Source of the DNA: Dimorphilus gyrociliatus
Lineage: Eukaryota > Annelida > Polychaeta > Dinophilidae
DNA: 64,000 bases
Assembly: GCA_904063045.1 (NCBI GenBank)
Contig: CAJFCJ010000022.1
Location: 682,001-746,000 of the forward strand
Direction: 5' to 3'
Made by a program: the position numbers and the translations under genes. The notes beneath the pieces are model-generated. The model was given only the letters and a program-made list of their open reading frames with translations. It did not search any database and had not been told where the DNA came from. Positions 1 to 12,500 of this stretch are shown here, one piece after another; the stretch's first letter is position 1, and each line of letters starts with the position of its first letter.

Positions 1-1440
1 CCCACTTGACTATCCATGTAGGACGTAGAAGCAAAATAGCTTTGTCTAATTTTTTGCTGTTGAAAAATGTTATAATAAAAATAAAGGATTTCCCAAAGAT
101 GAGTATCGTGACAATAAAGCCTTTTTTAATTTATATATCGTAATGAAAGAAAGGGGGAGGAGAGTATTGCGGTTGTAGGAGAGAAGAATAGGAGAGAAAA
201 GAAAAAAAGAATAGATTGATCGACAATCTGTTCGTAGTCAAAATGATATGACCTAGTTAGGATAAAAGTCTTCATCTATCATCACCGCCAGTATTTCTAT
301 GACTGCAATAGAGTTAAAGAATGATTGCAAATCATTTTTTACCCTGTAATTTAAAGGTATCTCTTCGAAAGGAAATGTTAAATTTAACTGCTGTATATCG
401 TCTCTTAATCTTAGATCGTTCCACGGATTCCACGCCGGTAGGGGTAATTTCTCGGGTTTGGTTGCATCCTTTAACTTTGGGATTCGGTAGAATGGATATA
501 AATCTTTATAGAGTAGAATTATCAATCGTAACTATTTCTATAATATGCTATTAGAATATAATTACCAAGATACTCCTTTGGAAATTTTAATGGAATGTGC
601 GGTTTATGGAATCCTACAGCCATAAAAAATGGCTTTTCCTTTTTATAATTATTTAAAAACCTAACAGAGTAATCGGCAATTTCAATGTCAGGTAGAGATT
701 TTCCAGGTTGACTTTCCACGTCAACTGGGCATACGATATTCATCCGTTTCCCCCATTTCGTCGGGCAAACCTTTGACATTCTATACTTTAAAGTCGGCGG
801 ATGATAAGGTTTTTCCGACCAGCTATAAGGGCAATCGTCTGAATGGTTGCTAACAATTCCTACAAGAAAAGGAAGAGAAAGTCTATTATATAATAATTTC
901 GATAATAATACTGATAATAATAGTAATAGTAATAGTAGCAGTAAGTAGGATAAAATTACCGCATTTTCAAGGTAGAAAGAGAGTAATAATATACCTGGAT
1001 GGAAAATCTTGCCAATTGACAAAGTGTGATAGCCTTTTTCTTTGAAATACTGAGGTAAAGTGGTAAAATTACCGGCAGCTCTTCTCCAATACGAATGAAC
1101 ATCATAGAGTTTGATGGAATCCGGTCTTCTTCCCGTTAGAAAGGATGTTCTGCTCGGTCCACAAAGGGCTTGCTACAAAGAGTTTAATTGAACGTGATGT
1201 TGTGCAGGAATTGGGATACGAAAACGGACAAACTTGAGCATAAGTTCTATTGTATAATGTTGATTGTGACGCTAATTGGTCAATATTAGGCGTGTTCATA
1301 TATGATGTATTAAAGGCCCCCAAAGCTGGTCTCAGATCATCTATAATGATCATAAGAACATTTTCTCGAGGATTCCCCCATCCTAATGAAATAAACGACG
1401 CAGGGTAAAATAGTAATGACGGCGTCTGATAAATATTACA
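1..1440 (-). CDS. IDS: Iduronate-2-sulfatase, N-terminal half (partial at left edge)
   Basis: This is a lysosomal sulfatase that removes 2-sulfate from iduronate in dermatan and heparan sulfate. Exons in gene order: about 1440-1234, 1172-995, 859-566, 503-343 and 56-1, the last running off the window. All junctions keep phase. The sulfatase start IIIDDLRPALG carries the metal-binding Asp pair. ALCGPSRTSFLTGRRPD holds the C-x-P-S-R motif; its Cys (codon 1163-1161) is the residue converted to formylglycine. Later come KIFHPG, AVGFHKPHIPLKFPKE, AWNPWNDLR and, after a 286-nt intron, KIRQSYFAS, all in the order of human IDS. An ORF that runs past 343 to a stop near 253 is intron read-through, not a truncation. 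The donor at 1233 is the weak GTTTGT. The first exon and signal peptide are not resolved; a hydrophobic stretch around 1390-1430 may be part of it. The family assignment is firm, the extreme N-terminus is not. Confidence 0.9.
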
Positions 1441-2864
1441 CTATATGAAATTATACCTGAGACTATAAGTACAAGTAACTGATAGAGGGTGAATATCCAC
1501 CCTTTTTCCAGTTTTTTCATCCCTCAGCAATAAAGAACAAACGAAAATAAGAGAGTCTACAGAAATGCAACTGTATAATTTAATAAGTATTTCTTTGCTG
1601 CAAGAAAACTCTATCTCTCTTTTTTGTTTTAAATAAATCCTTTCTCCGCCCTTTTTTTTACTCTTTAAATGTAATAAACAAACCAAATATGTATCGAATC
1701 GATTTCTCACCGACGACAGTGGCGCCCTCTAAATTGAAATCTCGTAAACAATTGCTGTTGGATTGGAAAAGAAACTTGATATGTTTTCCCGCCTTTGTTT
1801 AAAGTTTTTCTTTCTTAATTTTGCACCTAAATGATTTTTGGAAGAAAGGAAGGAAGGAAGGAAGAGAGAGAGAGAGTGAGAGGGGAAATATACGCTATAA
1901 AACTATTATACTAGTCCGAATTTTCTTTTCCCAAGTCGAACAAGTTGACTTTTTAGGCCTATTTATATAATTTATAAAAATATTTTCCTTATATAAAAAT
2001 CGATTGAGATAATTTGTTTCCAAGAAGACAAAACTATGAAGTTGGAAGATGAAAATCTCTTTCCTTTCAATTCTTTCTATAATTAATTATAATCTTTATT
2101 TATGTGTTTTATTATCTTCTTCTCTTCCCTATTCTTGTCAATTTTGTATTAGTTATATAATACAAAACTTTCTTTCCCTTTATTTATATCTATTCTATTG
2201 TTTCTTTGTAGAGAGGTGACGTAAAGAGTGTTCACACTCCTCTTTCTCTATAAACCTGATACCCATCTTTCTTCGATTCTTTTCTAGTTTCATATCCATC
2301 CAACTGCTGGATTATTCAAAAATAGAATAATTCTTGGAAGATGATTATTAAGATTGTAAAAGACGTGTATTGAATTTATATATCTATCATCTATATCATT
2401 AGTTAAACAGATAACTCAACAACGCTCCGTTGTCATGTTCTTTATTGAATAAACAAAACATGCACAAACACACAATATACAATATATATATATATATTTA
2501 TATATATGCATACAGTATATTATATAACTATTAATGTTATTACTTCTCCAAAAAAAATGTCTGACAGCCTATAGATGGCGTTAGATATATCTTTTGCAAC
2601 AATAACTGAAACGTGTATGACAAAACAAAGAAAATATTGATAGAAATGGGACGTTATCGATTAATTGCGATATATTTATTTATTATTAACATAAGAGTAA
2701 ATTGTCTGGCCAAAGATTGCACTGCCGAAACAGATTTTTGCGATAAATATAACAAGAATGAGGTATTTCAGTCGGAGCGTTTCTTCTTCTCTAGCAGAAG
2801 AATACGAGCGCGCCATCTATTATGACTTTGACCTCAATTCGTCCTCCAGGAGTATCTTAGTAGA
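1441..2864. other. Intergenic gap between divergent IDS and NDK genes
   Basis: This stretch separates the 5' ends of two divergently transcribed genes. It holds a GGAA/GA-rich run near 1845-1880, a TA run near 2485-2520 and a CTCF-like motif near 1717-1731. A short ORF (listed separately) lies near its right end. No other coding sequence is recognised. Confidence 0.6.
2646..2825 (+). CDS. Possible small secreted-protein exon (uncertain)
   Basis: An ATG at 2646 opens 60 codons. The first 22 or so residues read as a classical signal peptide (MGRYRLIAIYLFIINIRVN, then CLA), followed by a short Cys-containing stretch (KDCTAETDFCDKYNKNE). A possible donor, GAG|GTATTT, lies at 2762/2763; without splicing the ORF stops at 2825. 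It ends only 40 bp before the NDK start codon on the same strand, so it may be an alternative first exon, an upstream ORF in the NDK leader, or chance. No homologue is recognised. Confidence 0.22.
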   Translation: MGRYRLIAIYLFIINIRVNCLAKDCTAETDFCDKYNKNEVFQSERFFFSSRRIRARHLL

Positions 2865-3676
2865 ATGGCTGGAGAAAGAACGTTTTTGTGTATTAAACCC
2901 GATGCCGTCCAAAGGGGCTACGTGGGCGAGATAATTAGTAGATTCGAGAAGAGAGGCTACAAGTTGGTTGCAATGAAATTTATGAAGGTTAGGTTTGGAG
3001 TATTCTAATAACCCGAGTAGCCATATAGCCTTATGTATTTTGTATATACTAATATATACATGTATATGTATATGCTATATATATATATATATATATACTG
3101 TATATATATATATATGTATTAGTAAATGGAATGGGAAAGGAGTCTTTCAGTCTAGCTTTACGCCATAATCTATACCTTACCTCTCTCTTCTTTCACCCCT
3201 TTTCGTTTGAAGGATGAACTGCTTAATACTTTTTTTAGGCATCCGACGAACTTTTAAAGAAACATTACGCCGAGCATGTTGGAAAAGGGTTTTTTGAAAA
3301 GCTACTCAAATACATGTCTTCTGGACCGGTTGTTCCCATGGTTTGGGAAGGAAAAGACGTTATAGCGCAAAGCAGAAAGATGCTCGGAGCAACAAATCCT
3401 TTAAAATCAGAGCCTGGAACTATTAGAGGAGATTTCTCGATCGATATGGGCAGGTAAAGCTTTTAGAAATTCACTTTTCTCTTCCTCCTTAGTGTTGTTT
3501 TTTTTCTTCTACCTTTCAATTTAAATGATGATTAAGAGCTTTTATAAATGCAAATCAGGAACATTTGCCACGGAAGCGATAGTACTCAGAGTGCCGAACG
3601 TGAAATTAACTTATGGTTCTCTGAAAAGGAGAGAGTTGAATGGAAATCGATGGCCGAAAGTTGGATCTACGAGTAA
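2865..3676 (+). CDS. NDK: Nucleoside diphosphate kinase (NM23 family)
   Basis: The enzyme moves the gamma-phosphate from ATP to NDPs through a phosphohistidine, in the cytosol. Exons 2865-2987, 3239-3453 and 3559-3676 join in phase to give 151 residues, the usual group I length. The protein begins [18 protein letters not shown], has the Kpn-loop region ([15 protein letters not shown], then ARKMLG-like [10 protein letters not shown]) and the catalytic motif NICHGSDS with the phospho-acceptor at His117. It ends in the family-typical WIYE. The residue before the catalytic His is Cys where vertebrate NM23 has Ile. The start at 2865 follows AGTAGA and fits the family N-terminus exactly. Its 3' end faces the EndoU gene, with about 100 bp between the two stop codons. 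Confidence 0.97.
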
Positions 3677-3776
3677 ATTGAAAGTAATATATAGATTGAA
3701 AACAAAGAGAGAGATATATATATATTAGTATTAGCATATACTAGATATATTCGCACTATAGTCATAGCATTATTCT

Positions 3777-4706
3777 CTAGTTGTCGTCACAAGCTATTGG
3801 AAAGGCACTTCCAATACCTTTTCCGTGTCCGTGAACGTTCAGCACAATCATATATCCGTCGATATCCACTTTGGTCTTTTCCAATCTCATAAGTCGACAA
3901 ATTGTATAAATAGCAATTTCAAACTCGGGACTGGTACCAATAAACGAACTACCAATAGGCTTACCTCCGCCTTTCGTCCAGGTAAATTGTATGGTTATCA
4001 GTCTAGGATTGTCTTCTTTGCCCGTTCCTCTTCTAAAATAACCTTTATAATCAATATTACCTCTCTTCTCTTGCAAATAGAATTGAATCCAATTGTGGAA
4101 TCCAATAACTGATTTCTCTCGAGTTTCTCCTACAAAAACATGCTCGAAACCGGAAGAATCCAAATTTCTATCTTCTCTCATTCTCTTATAGAATCTAAAC
4201 CATATCGAATAGAGTAACCTTTTAAAATGGTACTCTTCTTCGGGAGCTAAAGCCTTTTCAACCAGAAACTTGTGGCTCTCTTTCATCACATCAGTTTCCA
4301 TAATCGCATCGATGAAGCGCACGTTTTCCTATAGATTTTTATTAATAAAGAACTTATACGATGACGCTATTTATAGCCTAAAAGTATAATTTAATAAGAA
4401 AAATCTCTTTCCTACTTCTAGTTCATCTTCGGTGAGCGTCTCTTTTGTGCCGGTTTCCGTTTCGTAGTTGTCCAACAAATCTCGAAATGTACGGTAGGTA
4501 GGTCTATCGAACACCTGCTCGTTAACGTAGGCGAAGAGATCTCGTCTTGCCCAGTCCTTTTTAGAGATGCTCCTAGCCGATTTAACGAAACCCTGTAAAT
4601 CTAATTCGTAGTCGACTCCCGCCAAGCATTTATTATCGTCGATGGTCCAAAGCTTCGTAAAGAATTCGGATAATTCTTCGTTTAATTCCGGTTGTTCGTA
4701 TGCCAT
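3777..4706 (-). CDS. ENDOU: EndoU-family poly(U)-specific endoribonuclease
   Basis: XendoU-type enzymes cut RNA at uridylates, leaving 2',3'-cyclic phosphate ends. Two exons, 4706-4416 and 4328-3777, join in phase 0 across an 87-nt intron (GTAGGA...CTATAG) to give 280 residues, about the length of frog XendoU. The protein is almost entirely one EndoU domain. Visible active-site features are GFEHVFVGE (His160), GFHNWIQFY (His175) and GGGKPIGSSFIGTSPEFE (Lys220), which fit the His/His/Lys triad of the family. No signal peptide is present in this model, unlike vertebrate placental protein 11, so a cytosolic or nuclear protein resembling XendoU is likely. An upstream exon adding a leader cannot be excluded. 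Confidence 0.95.
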
Positions 4707-6592
4707 TTTGCTTTATCCAATATTATTCTTATCTTCCCACAATTCAATCTGTTTAAGACAGACTCCTATACTTACATTTGCATGCGTCGAGCTTTATATA
4801 TATAATATACAGCATATACAGTATAAGGCTATACTTTATGAATATTCAGTCATTAGGAAAGATGAGAATAAGATGTGGTGGCTAGAACACATTCAACCAT
4901 AAACTATTTATAGAACGTACCTAGAACTCTTAAAAATTTAATTCTACCCTTATTTGTCTATTAGGCCTAATACGCACATGTTCACCTAGACAAAGATAAT
5001 TACTATTAACGCTTTCTTCCTTTTCTTTCTCCTTTTCGGCTGCTTTTAATTCGATTATATTTTTCAACTGAAATAATACGAAAATAACTCTGGTAAAACA
5101 CTTGCGTTATTGCTTCTAAGCCATATGATACACAGCATAGGCTAAAATCTTGGATAGGTCAAAACTAACCAGTATCTAGCTCCATCTATTGGCAGAGAAG
5201 GTTACAATATATTTTTTATATCGTCTTGAAAGAAATATTTTTGATGAGATAGATAGATAGATAGATTAAGAGAGAGAGAGAGAGAGAGGGGGGAAGCTGA
5301 GTGAAGTAAAAAGAGGGGGCAGATAGACCCAAGGATTTCTATGGAAGGGGAATATATTATAGTGTATACATATATATTAATTTATATTTCAAATGTATAT
5401 GGTCAAAGGATTAAGAATTTCTTTTCTTTCTTGTCTTATCCGTGCCGCAAATATTTTCAAGGATAAAAGCTTAAAAGATAAAAAGGCCCAGTGAGAGAAT
5501 TTGGCTTGGTCTAACGAGTTAGATAGAGTAATTATTTTGAGATTAAATCGAGAGATAGCTATGCGTAAAAGACCAAGCAGACAGAGAGAGAGAGAGGGAG
5601 AGAGGGAGAAAGTGGATAGATTGGAAAGGAACAATTTCAGTAATGAATAAATAGTGGAACCATGTAAATGCATGTAGGTGATGGGCTATATTAAACATCC
5701 AGCAACGAGTGTGATACACTACAATCTATATAGAATACTATCTATTATACACGAAAGAGTAATAGGATAAAGCGGATAGGAGAGAATGACCGGTCTTATG
5801 ATCAGAATGTGTAAATAATTCATTCTTTTAGATAAGAAAATATGTTTGCTCTAGAAAAAACATAACAAAGAAAGATAATTTTCTAAGCTACTTATCTTTA
5901 CGGTCAAGTCCTTCTTACTTAAAATAAAAAAAGAGAAAAATTTATGTGCTTCAAATCGATCAATTCCTTCTTATTCTTCTCTTCCTACTTCAATCTATCA
6001 AAATCACTCAAAGTTAAGAGGTTAAAAGAGAATAGGATTATCTAAAAGAACAAAAGAAAAAGAAGAATAATCGTAATAGATAAGCAATACACAGAGTATT
6101 AAACAATAAATACAATACACGGCGATATGCAATATACTGTGTATAATATTTTTATTATTAGTCCAAGTAAAAACTCTTAACAGCCATTTAATTGAGTAAG
6201 AAATAATAATCTAGCGGATTATCATTAATTTAATCCTTAATATCTTAACAATTTACAATATATATATACATATATACAACGGCGTATACGGTATATAAGC
6301 TTAATTTCTCTACTCTTTCAAATCAGTCCATTATAATCTTAAGATGTTCTAACCAATGACTCTGTAATGTGACTATTATCTTATCAGATATAATATTTTT
6401 GTGACGTTTTTCAAAAAAAAAATGTAAAAAAAAAATGAAAATAACGTAATTGGTCTTTTAGACTGTTATTTTATTACTGTTATTATTTCTTCATCATCCT
6501 CTTCATCTTTTCTTTCTTCTTCTTCTTTCTCTACTCTATTGCTGAATTATAGTAACAAAATCTTCAGTTGATAATATTAGAGGCGAGAAAAT
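4707..6592. other. Intergenic gap between EndoU and CLC-A
   Basis: AT-rich DNA between the starts of two divergent genes. It contains GATA repeats near 5248-5265, GA runs near 5271-5290 and 5583-5610, and a TTC/TCT-rich stretch at 6485-6540 just before the proposed CLC-A first exon. A CCATCTATTGG motif sits near 5184. No coding sequence is supported. Confidence 0.5.
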
Positions 6593-9500
6593 ATGGATAA
6601 TAATCAAGGTATGTAGCTTTTTTCTAATATTAGCTCATCTGCATTTATTTGTAATAGTTTCGTGATTCTTTCTCTTTTATTTATCATTTTCCTTCTCTCC
6701 TTTCCGTTCATTTTTTCCAAATGATTGTAGAGAGGATTTCTCTTCGTCGTACCGAGTATCTCACTCAGTTAGTGTTTTTTTTTCTTTCCCTCTCTATATA
6801 TTACCTTCAATAAAGCTAGTTGGCTGAAGAAGGGGTTGTAGAGGAGAAACGACGACTGATGGAAAGACGCCTCTCTCAAAAACTGCAATAGGGACAAGGA
6901 TACTTAAATTAGTAATATTCAAAATATCCAGCTTATGTAGACGACTATCAGATTCGTTAGATAGTCGTAGAATTTTATCAATTAAGTTAGGCTTTATAGC
7001 AGGATTTCTTGAAATTAGTTACCGATTTAAATTTATGCCCTAACTTAATCAAACTAAACTGCAATTTAACGAATTTATCTTTCAACACTAAAGAAACATT
7101 TTCAGCCTTTGGAAAATTTTTACTTTTACGAGCATAAATCACGTTTCGAGTATTAAATGTCGACCGATTTACTAGCTGGATTTTTCCCCTGCAACGCTTT
7201 TAGTATTTTCATACGGTAATACCGGAAATTGAGCAAATCGTCAACGTTACTTTTCACTACCGGAATAAAAATACTAAAGCATTAAAAATCCCTTTTTGTT
7301 AGTTGAAAAATTTTTAAAAGAAAAAAAAGACTTACTAAAAAGAGACGGTTTGAAACAGCGTCTCTCTCTCTCTTTTTTTTCTTTTATTTGTATATTTCAA
7401 ACTGGAACTATTGTCCAAAATTTAGACTATATAAAAAAAGAGAAGGGAAAATAAATAAAGAGAAAGAAAAGATAAAAAAAAAAGAGTACAGAGTAAAATT
7501 TTAGGGTACGTACGCTTGCCTAAGCTCTATCTTTTCTTCTTTCTCCTTCTTCATGTTTTTTTTTCAGATAAAAGCGTTTTGCGGTTGTCTAGAGAAAGCC
7601 TCCATACTTCAGCGTCACCAACAATGGGGTCGGAGATTTATTCGGCAGTGAGTACTTTTCTGTCTGTTAAAGTCTCGATTCTATTTAACAGGCAAAGAAG
7701 GTTCAACAACTCTAGTAGTAAACTTACTCCATTACACTCCAATAGTCATGCACCTTTCTATCTTATCTTTTTTCATCTATCATCCTAAACTTTTACAATT
7801 AATTAAATTGACAAACGTGTCTCTAAACGAGACACACACACACAACCAGAGAGAGAGAGAGAGCGAGAGAGAGACAGAGAGGTAGACAGAAAGACAATCG
7901 GACAGGTAGACTATAACGTGCATAGAAAAAAACAAAGAAATGATATTGAAGTCTATAATGAAGTTTTCTATATAAAGAAAGGTCCTATTACATCTTTAAA
8001 TTATCTTTAAAGAGTTGGCTGCGTTAAAATGGTTGATCTAGAATCAGTTCATGCTCTCATTGTAAATTGATTAATAGATGACACTCTGATTGCTATTGTT
8101 ACAAAAACTTACATTACGAATCAAGAAGACAAGTAAACATTACTAACATCTACAAACAGATAAGGCCGAGAGTTAATTTGCAAAGTGATATCCCTCCTGA
8201 TTTATCAAAATTATCTAACGCTCCTCCTCCTTCCAGTCCTGGGCCTTATAGAAAAACGGTCTGTATATATTCAATTCTATTTATTAGAACGCCTTTGTTC
8301 TTTTTTTTATCATTTTCAAGCTCTTTTTTGAAATAGTTTCGACGACGAAATTCCAATTCTCTTACCTACAAAAATGACGCTTTTGAAGGTGAAGGATCCG
8401 AAACTAGCTTTCGCCGTCAATCCTCTCTAAACTCAAGTAATAGGGTATGCTATTGCTCTACCATACTATTTTGATTTATTATATAATATTTCCCAGTTTT
8501 TTTTCTATATAACAAACCATAGGGACAAGATGGCGGATTCCTACAAAGGAGATTTTCGGTATTTACTTCTAAAATAAAACAACCGACGGTAACAATGAAA
8601 CAGAGACAAGAGTTTGACAATTACTCTAGTGTAAACTATATGCCTGCTCATAGCGATTTGTATCTCAGCTGGCTAAAGGAGCATCCCCTTAGAAGGTAAA
8701 CCTGCTTATTATCTATCTACCTTACCCTACAAAGTTTAAGTCAATATTTCTCTTCTTCCTTCCTTCTTAAAATCTATTTTCAAAATGTCAATTTTTCTCC
8801 TTCATCTCACCTTTCTCTCTCTCTCTCTTTCAATTAATTTTGTTTTCTATTCAATCAATCAATCACTAAGGTTGGACTGGGATCGATGGTTGCTCATGTC
8901 AATGATTGGCATTATTATAGGCCTTGTAGCCTTTCTCTTGAAACAAACTTTAGCTGTTTTAGATGACTTTAAATGGAATAGAGCCCGAGAACTCGCTTCA
9001 GTTAGTATTTTAGAAAAAATATCTCGATGAAGAAGAGAATCTCTCGAACACAATCGTTAGGTTTTATCTAGCCCTTTTTTCTTTTCTTTTTTTTAGGAGA
9101 GCATAATCAAGTGCTGGGGCTGGACTGCTGGCATTAGTATAGCTTTTGTCCTTATCAGTTCAATTATCATTGTCGTTAGTAGATAATTACTTTTAGATAA
9201 TCTCCAATGACTTTTATATGATAATAATTTTCTATCCTTTCTATAGTTCATTCATCCGCCTGCTGGAGGTAGTGGTGTTCCAGAAACCATCACTTTCCTT
9301 AATGGAATTGTAGTTCACAAAACTCAAACGTTACGTAACTTTATTGCGAAATTCGCGTCCGTTGTCTTTGCCGTATCTAGCGGACTTCCTTGCGCTATAC
9401 AAGGTCCAATAATTTCGTTAGGAGCGATTATTGGTTCCGGAGTAGGTCAATTTCAATCAAAGTCTTTAGGATTTCGACCAAACTGGTTTTCGAGATTTCG

Positions 9501-12500
9501 AAATGCCGAAGATCGTCGAACATTTACAACAGCTGGAGTTGCCGCAGGCGTAGCCGCAGCTTTCAATGCTCCTATCGGAGGTCTTCTCTTCGCAATGGAG
9601 GATTTATCTTCTCATTGGAATAGGAAATTATCTTGGCAAACGTTCTTTTGTTGTTGTATCTCCGTATCGGTTGCGAATTCTTTCAATTCGGCATTCGATA
9701 GATTCAAATGGCAAGGCAGTTTTGGATTATTTAACTTATGGGTTGCTGAGCCGATTCAAGTGAACATTCTTATGCTGCTTCCAGCCATTATTCTCGGATT
9801 GATAGGAGGAGTTCTAGGCGCCATATTCACAAGACTAAATGTCGCTATAATAGAATTACGAAAATTTCTATTCGGGAAGATAAAAAACTTGAATTTACAA
9901 AGATTAGCAAGAATAATTGAACCGTGCATTATAGTGGTATGTGGGAATTATTCGATCGATCAGAGATTATCCGATAATTATAAAAAAAAGACAATGATTC
10001 TTATAAAAGTATAAAAAAAGTTGAGATTCTCGTGATTATCCTACTCTATTTAAAGCAAAGAAACACAAAATCAATCAATCAAACAGTGATTAATGTACAA
10101 TGAAATGAACAAAACAAAAACCGTTGTTTTTCATACAGTTTATTATGTCGGTTATTGTCGTCTTAATGCCAAACGCTTTTCAATGTACTGAAGATAAATC
10201 TCGAGAAGGGAATATAACGGCTCCAATCTTGAAGCAATGCAATATGAGGTATGAATTTAATTATCTTTGACTTTTTCTTCTATATTTTCTTGAATAACTC
10301 TGATAAGGTGAAAAGAGTAACAACGTCAAAAAGGCAATGTTAAAGAAACATTTCAAAGGAATAGAGATAAAGAATTAGAGCATAAATGAAATAGTTTCTA
10401 CTAGTAGGATATCAGAAACAGTTGGAAAGATAACAAGGATAAGTCTTCCTACTCGATGTAGTTGAAATCTTTCTTTCTGTATTCATCTCTTTAGATATTT
10501 TTCCCTATCAATCCAACCGCCTCAATCATACGTAGACTCTCTTCCTCTCATTTCCATTTATAAATACTTTGGTATTTCTATATCTATTCCAGCTTAAATG
10601 ATTCTTCACTTTCTTGTAAAAAGAGAAAGGAATAGAATGTCGTTTAAAGAAAATTTGATTGATTAATATTTTTTCCTTTATAGAATTTTAAATGAATGTT
10701 TTTCTTTCTTGCCTTCAGCTTTAATACTTTTCAGCCAGATGAATTCTCATGTAAAGATAACTCAACTTACAATGAAGGTAAATTCTTCTTCTAATTCCAT
10801 TAACCTTCTTTTAACGCAACAGTTAACGGAGAATGTTTCTTCATCTTATCTAAACAACTTTACTTTTACTTAAAATTCTTTCACCTAACACAATCAACTT
10901 TCATTTTCTTCATTTATTGCAAATTCTCTTATAATCTTTTGCGATCTAACACCAACAAATTTTTGCAGCTGCTACCTTACTCGTCGGTTCGGGAAATAGA
11001 CTTTTAAGTCGATTAGTCTCTCGGGGAACGCACAGATGGTTTCATTATAGGACACTTTTAGCAATTCTTCCTGTATGGTTCTTCATGGTCTCTTGGACGG
11101 CAGGAACTTCGGTTGCCGGAGGAATTTTTGTACCAACATTGTAAACTTTCTTTTTCATATATCACTTCTAGATACAATTTAATCTTCTCTCCTCCATCAA
11201 CTGTAAACCTTTCAGATCTCATACAATTTCACATATTTAATTTAATTTCATACGCCTCTGCCAAAAATTTACTGTCTCTCTTTTTAAGAATATCGGGAGC
11301 TATTTACGGAAGAGCTTTTGGTCTTGCAATCTTAGATATTTATACCTCTCGGACCGGCCATCAATATCCGATAGATTCTTATTGGGAATGGATCGACCCA
11401 GGAGCGATAGCCATGCTTGGAGCGGGAAGTCTTCTCGGTGGTGTCACTAGACTATGTCTCGCCGTTACCATGATTATTGTTGAAATGTCACAAGACATCG
11501 ACTTTGTAATTCCAGTTATGATTAGCATTTGGTCCGCCAAGGTTGTCGCCGATCAACTAGCTTTACCTTTGTATAAATTCATGTTGAATATTAAATCTCT
11601 GCCATATTTGGACGCTGAAGCCGAAGTAGTAATTGACAATGAAATGTATTATCAAGTTTTCTTAACAGTTTGAATCTTTTATAATTACAACTGATTTCCT
11701 CGTTAGAGTCAACTTGGAATTGTACAAGGCAAGCCACATTATGGCGTCGTCTCCAAAAACCATTCATAGCGTTGAATCGCTGAGTACATTGGCAAGGCTA
11801 CTGTTGGGAACAAAGCACGGAGGATTTCCAGTTGTGAAATATGACGAAGTAACTAAAACCGATATTTGTTACGGACTGATAACGAGGTAGGAATTTACTC
11901 GATTTAATCCTCTAACAGCAACGGTAATCTCTTTGTTTATTTCTTTGTATGCGTTCTATCTACTACGAAAGGAATGAATTGTACATCGTTATGTGTTGCG
12001 ATGACGTCTACAACGAGGAGCAGATAGGCAAAACTGTCACTCCAACAATCGAATGGGAGAAGGTTCGTTCCTCGTATTGTTACTCTTTCGTTTTCCGTAT
12101 TATCGGATTGTTCACTTTTTCTTTTCACTTTCCATCAAAGTACATCGAAAGAGAATGACGAAAGTTTGATATTTAACTGAAAATGTACTGAAAAGACGTC
12201 TTTTTTTCTAATTTGTACAGATATCGGTGGATTATCTAACTGATCCTTCGGCTATGGAAGAAAGGGTAAGAACTTATACGAAATTCGACCAATATAGAAA
12301 CATCTACGTAAATTTGGTTAGTGTTTTTATTTGTCTTTATTGAAAGGCGTCTCTTGAATATAATTGAAAAATCATGTTTGTTTGTTTGTTTTCTAACTAT
12401 TCAGGAACAATTCATTGACAAAAGTTGTACGAAAGTTGATCAAGAATACTCTGTGCATAGAGTTTATACTCTGTTTAGGACATTGGGACTTCGGCATTTG

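Noticed and set aside
253-525. IDS ORF ending in a stop near 253, suggesting a truncated sulfatase
   Set aside because: A donor at 342/343 and an exon at 56-1 encoding KIRQSYFAS restore the family sequence in phase, so the stop is intronic.
11113-11673. ORF with an apparently different N-terminus joined to a CLC fragment
   Set aside because: The first part is intron 11 read through; the real exon starts at 11289 after TTTTTAAG.
11937-12158. Small ORFs on both strands duplicated exactly at 19199-19420
   Set aside because: They are exon 14 and flanking introns of the two CLC copies; the duplication reflects the converted block.
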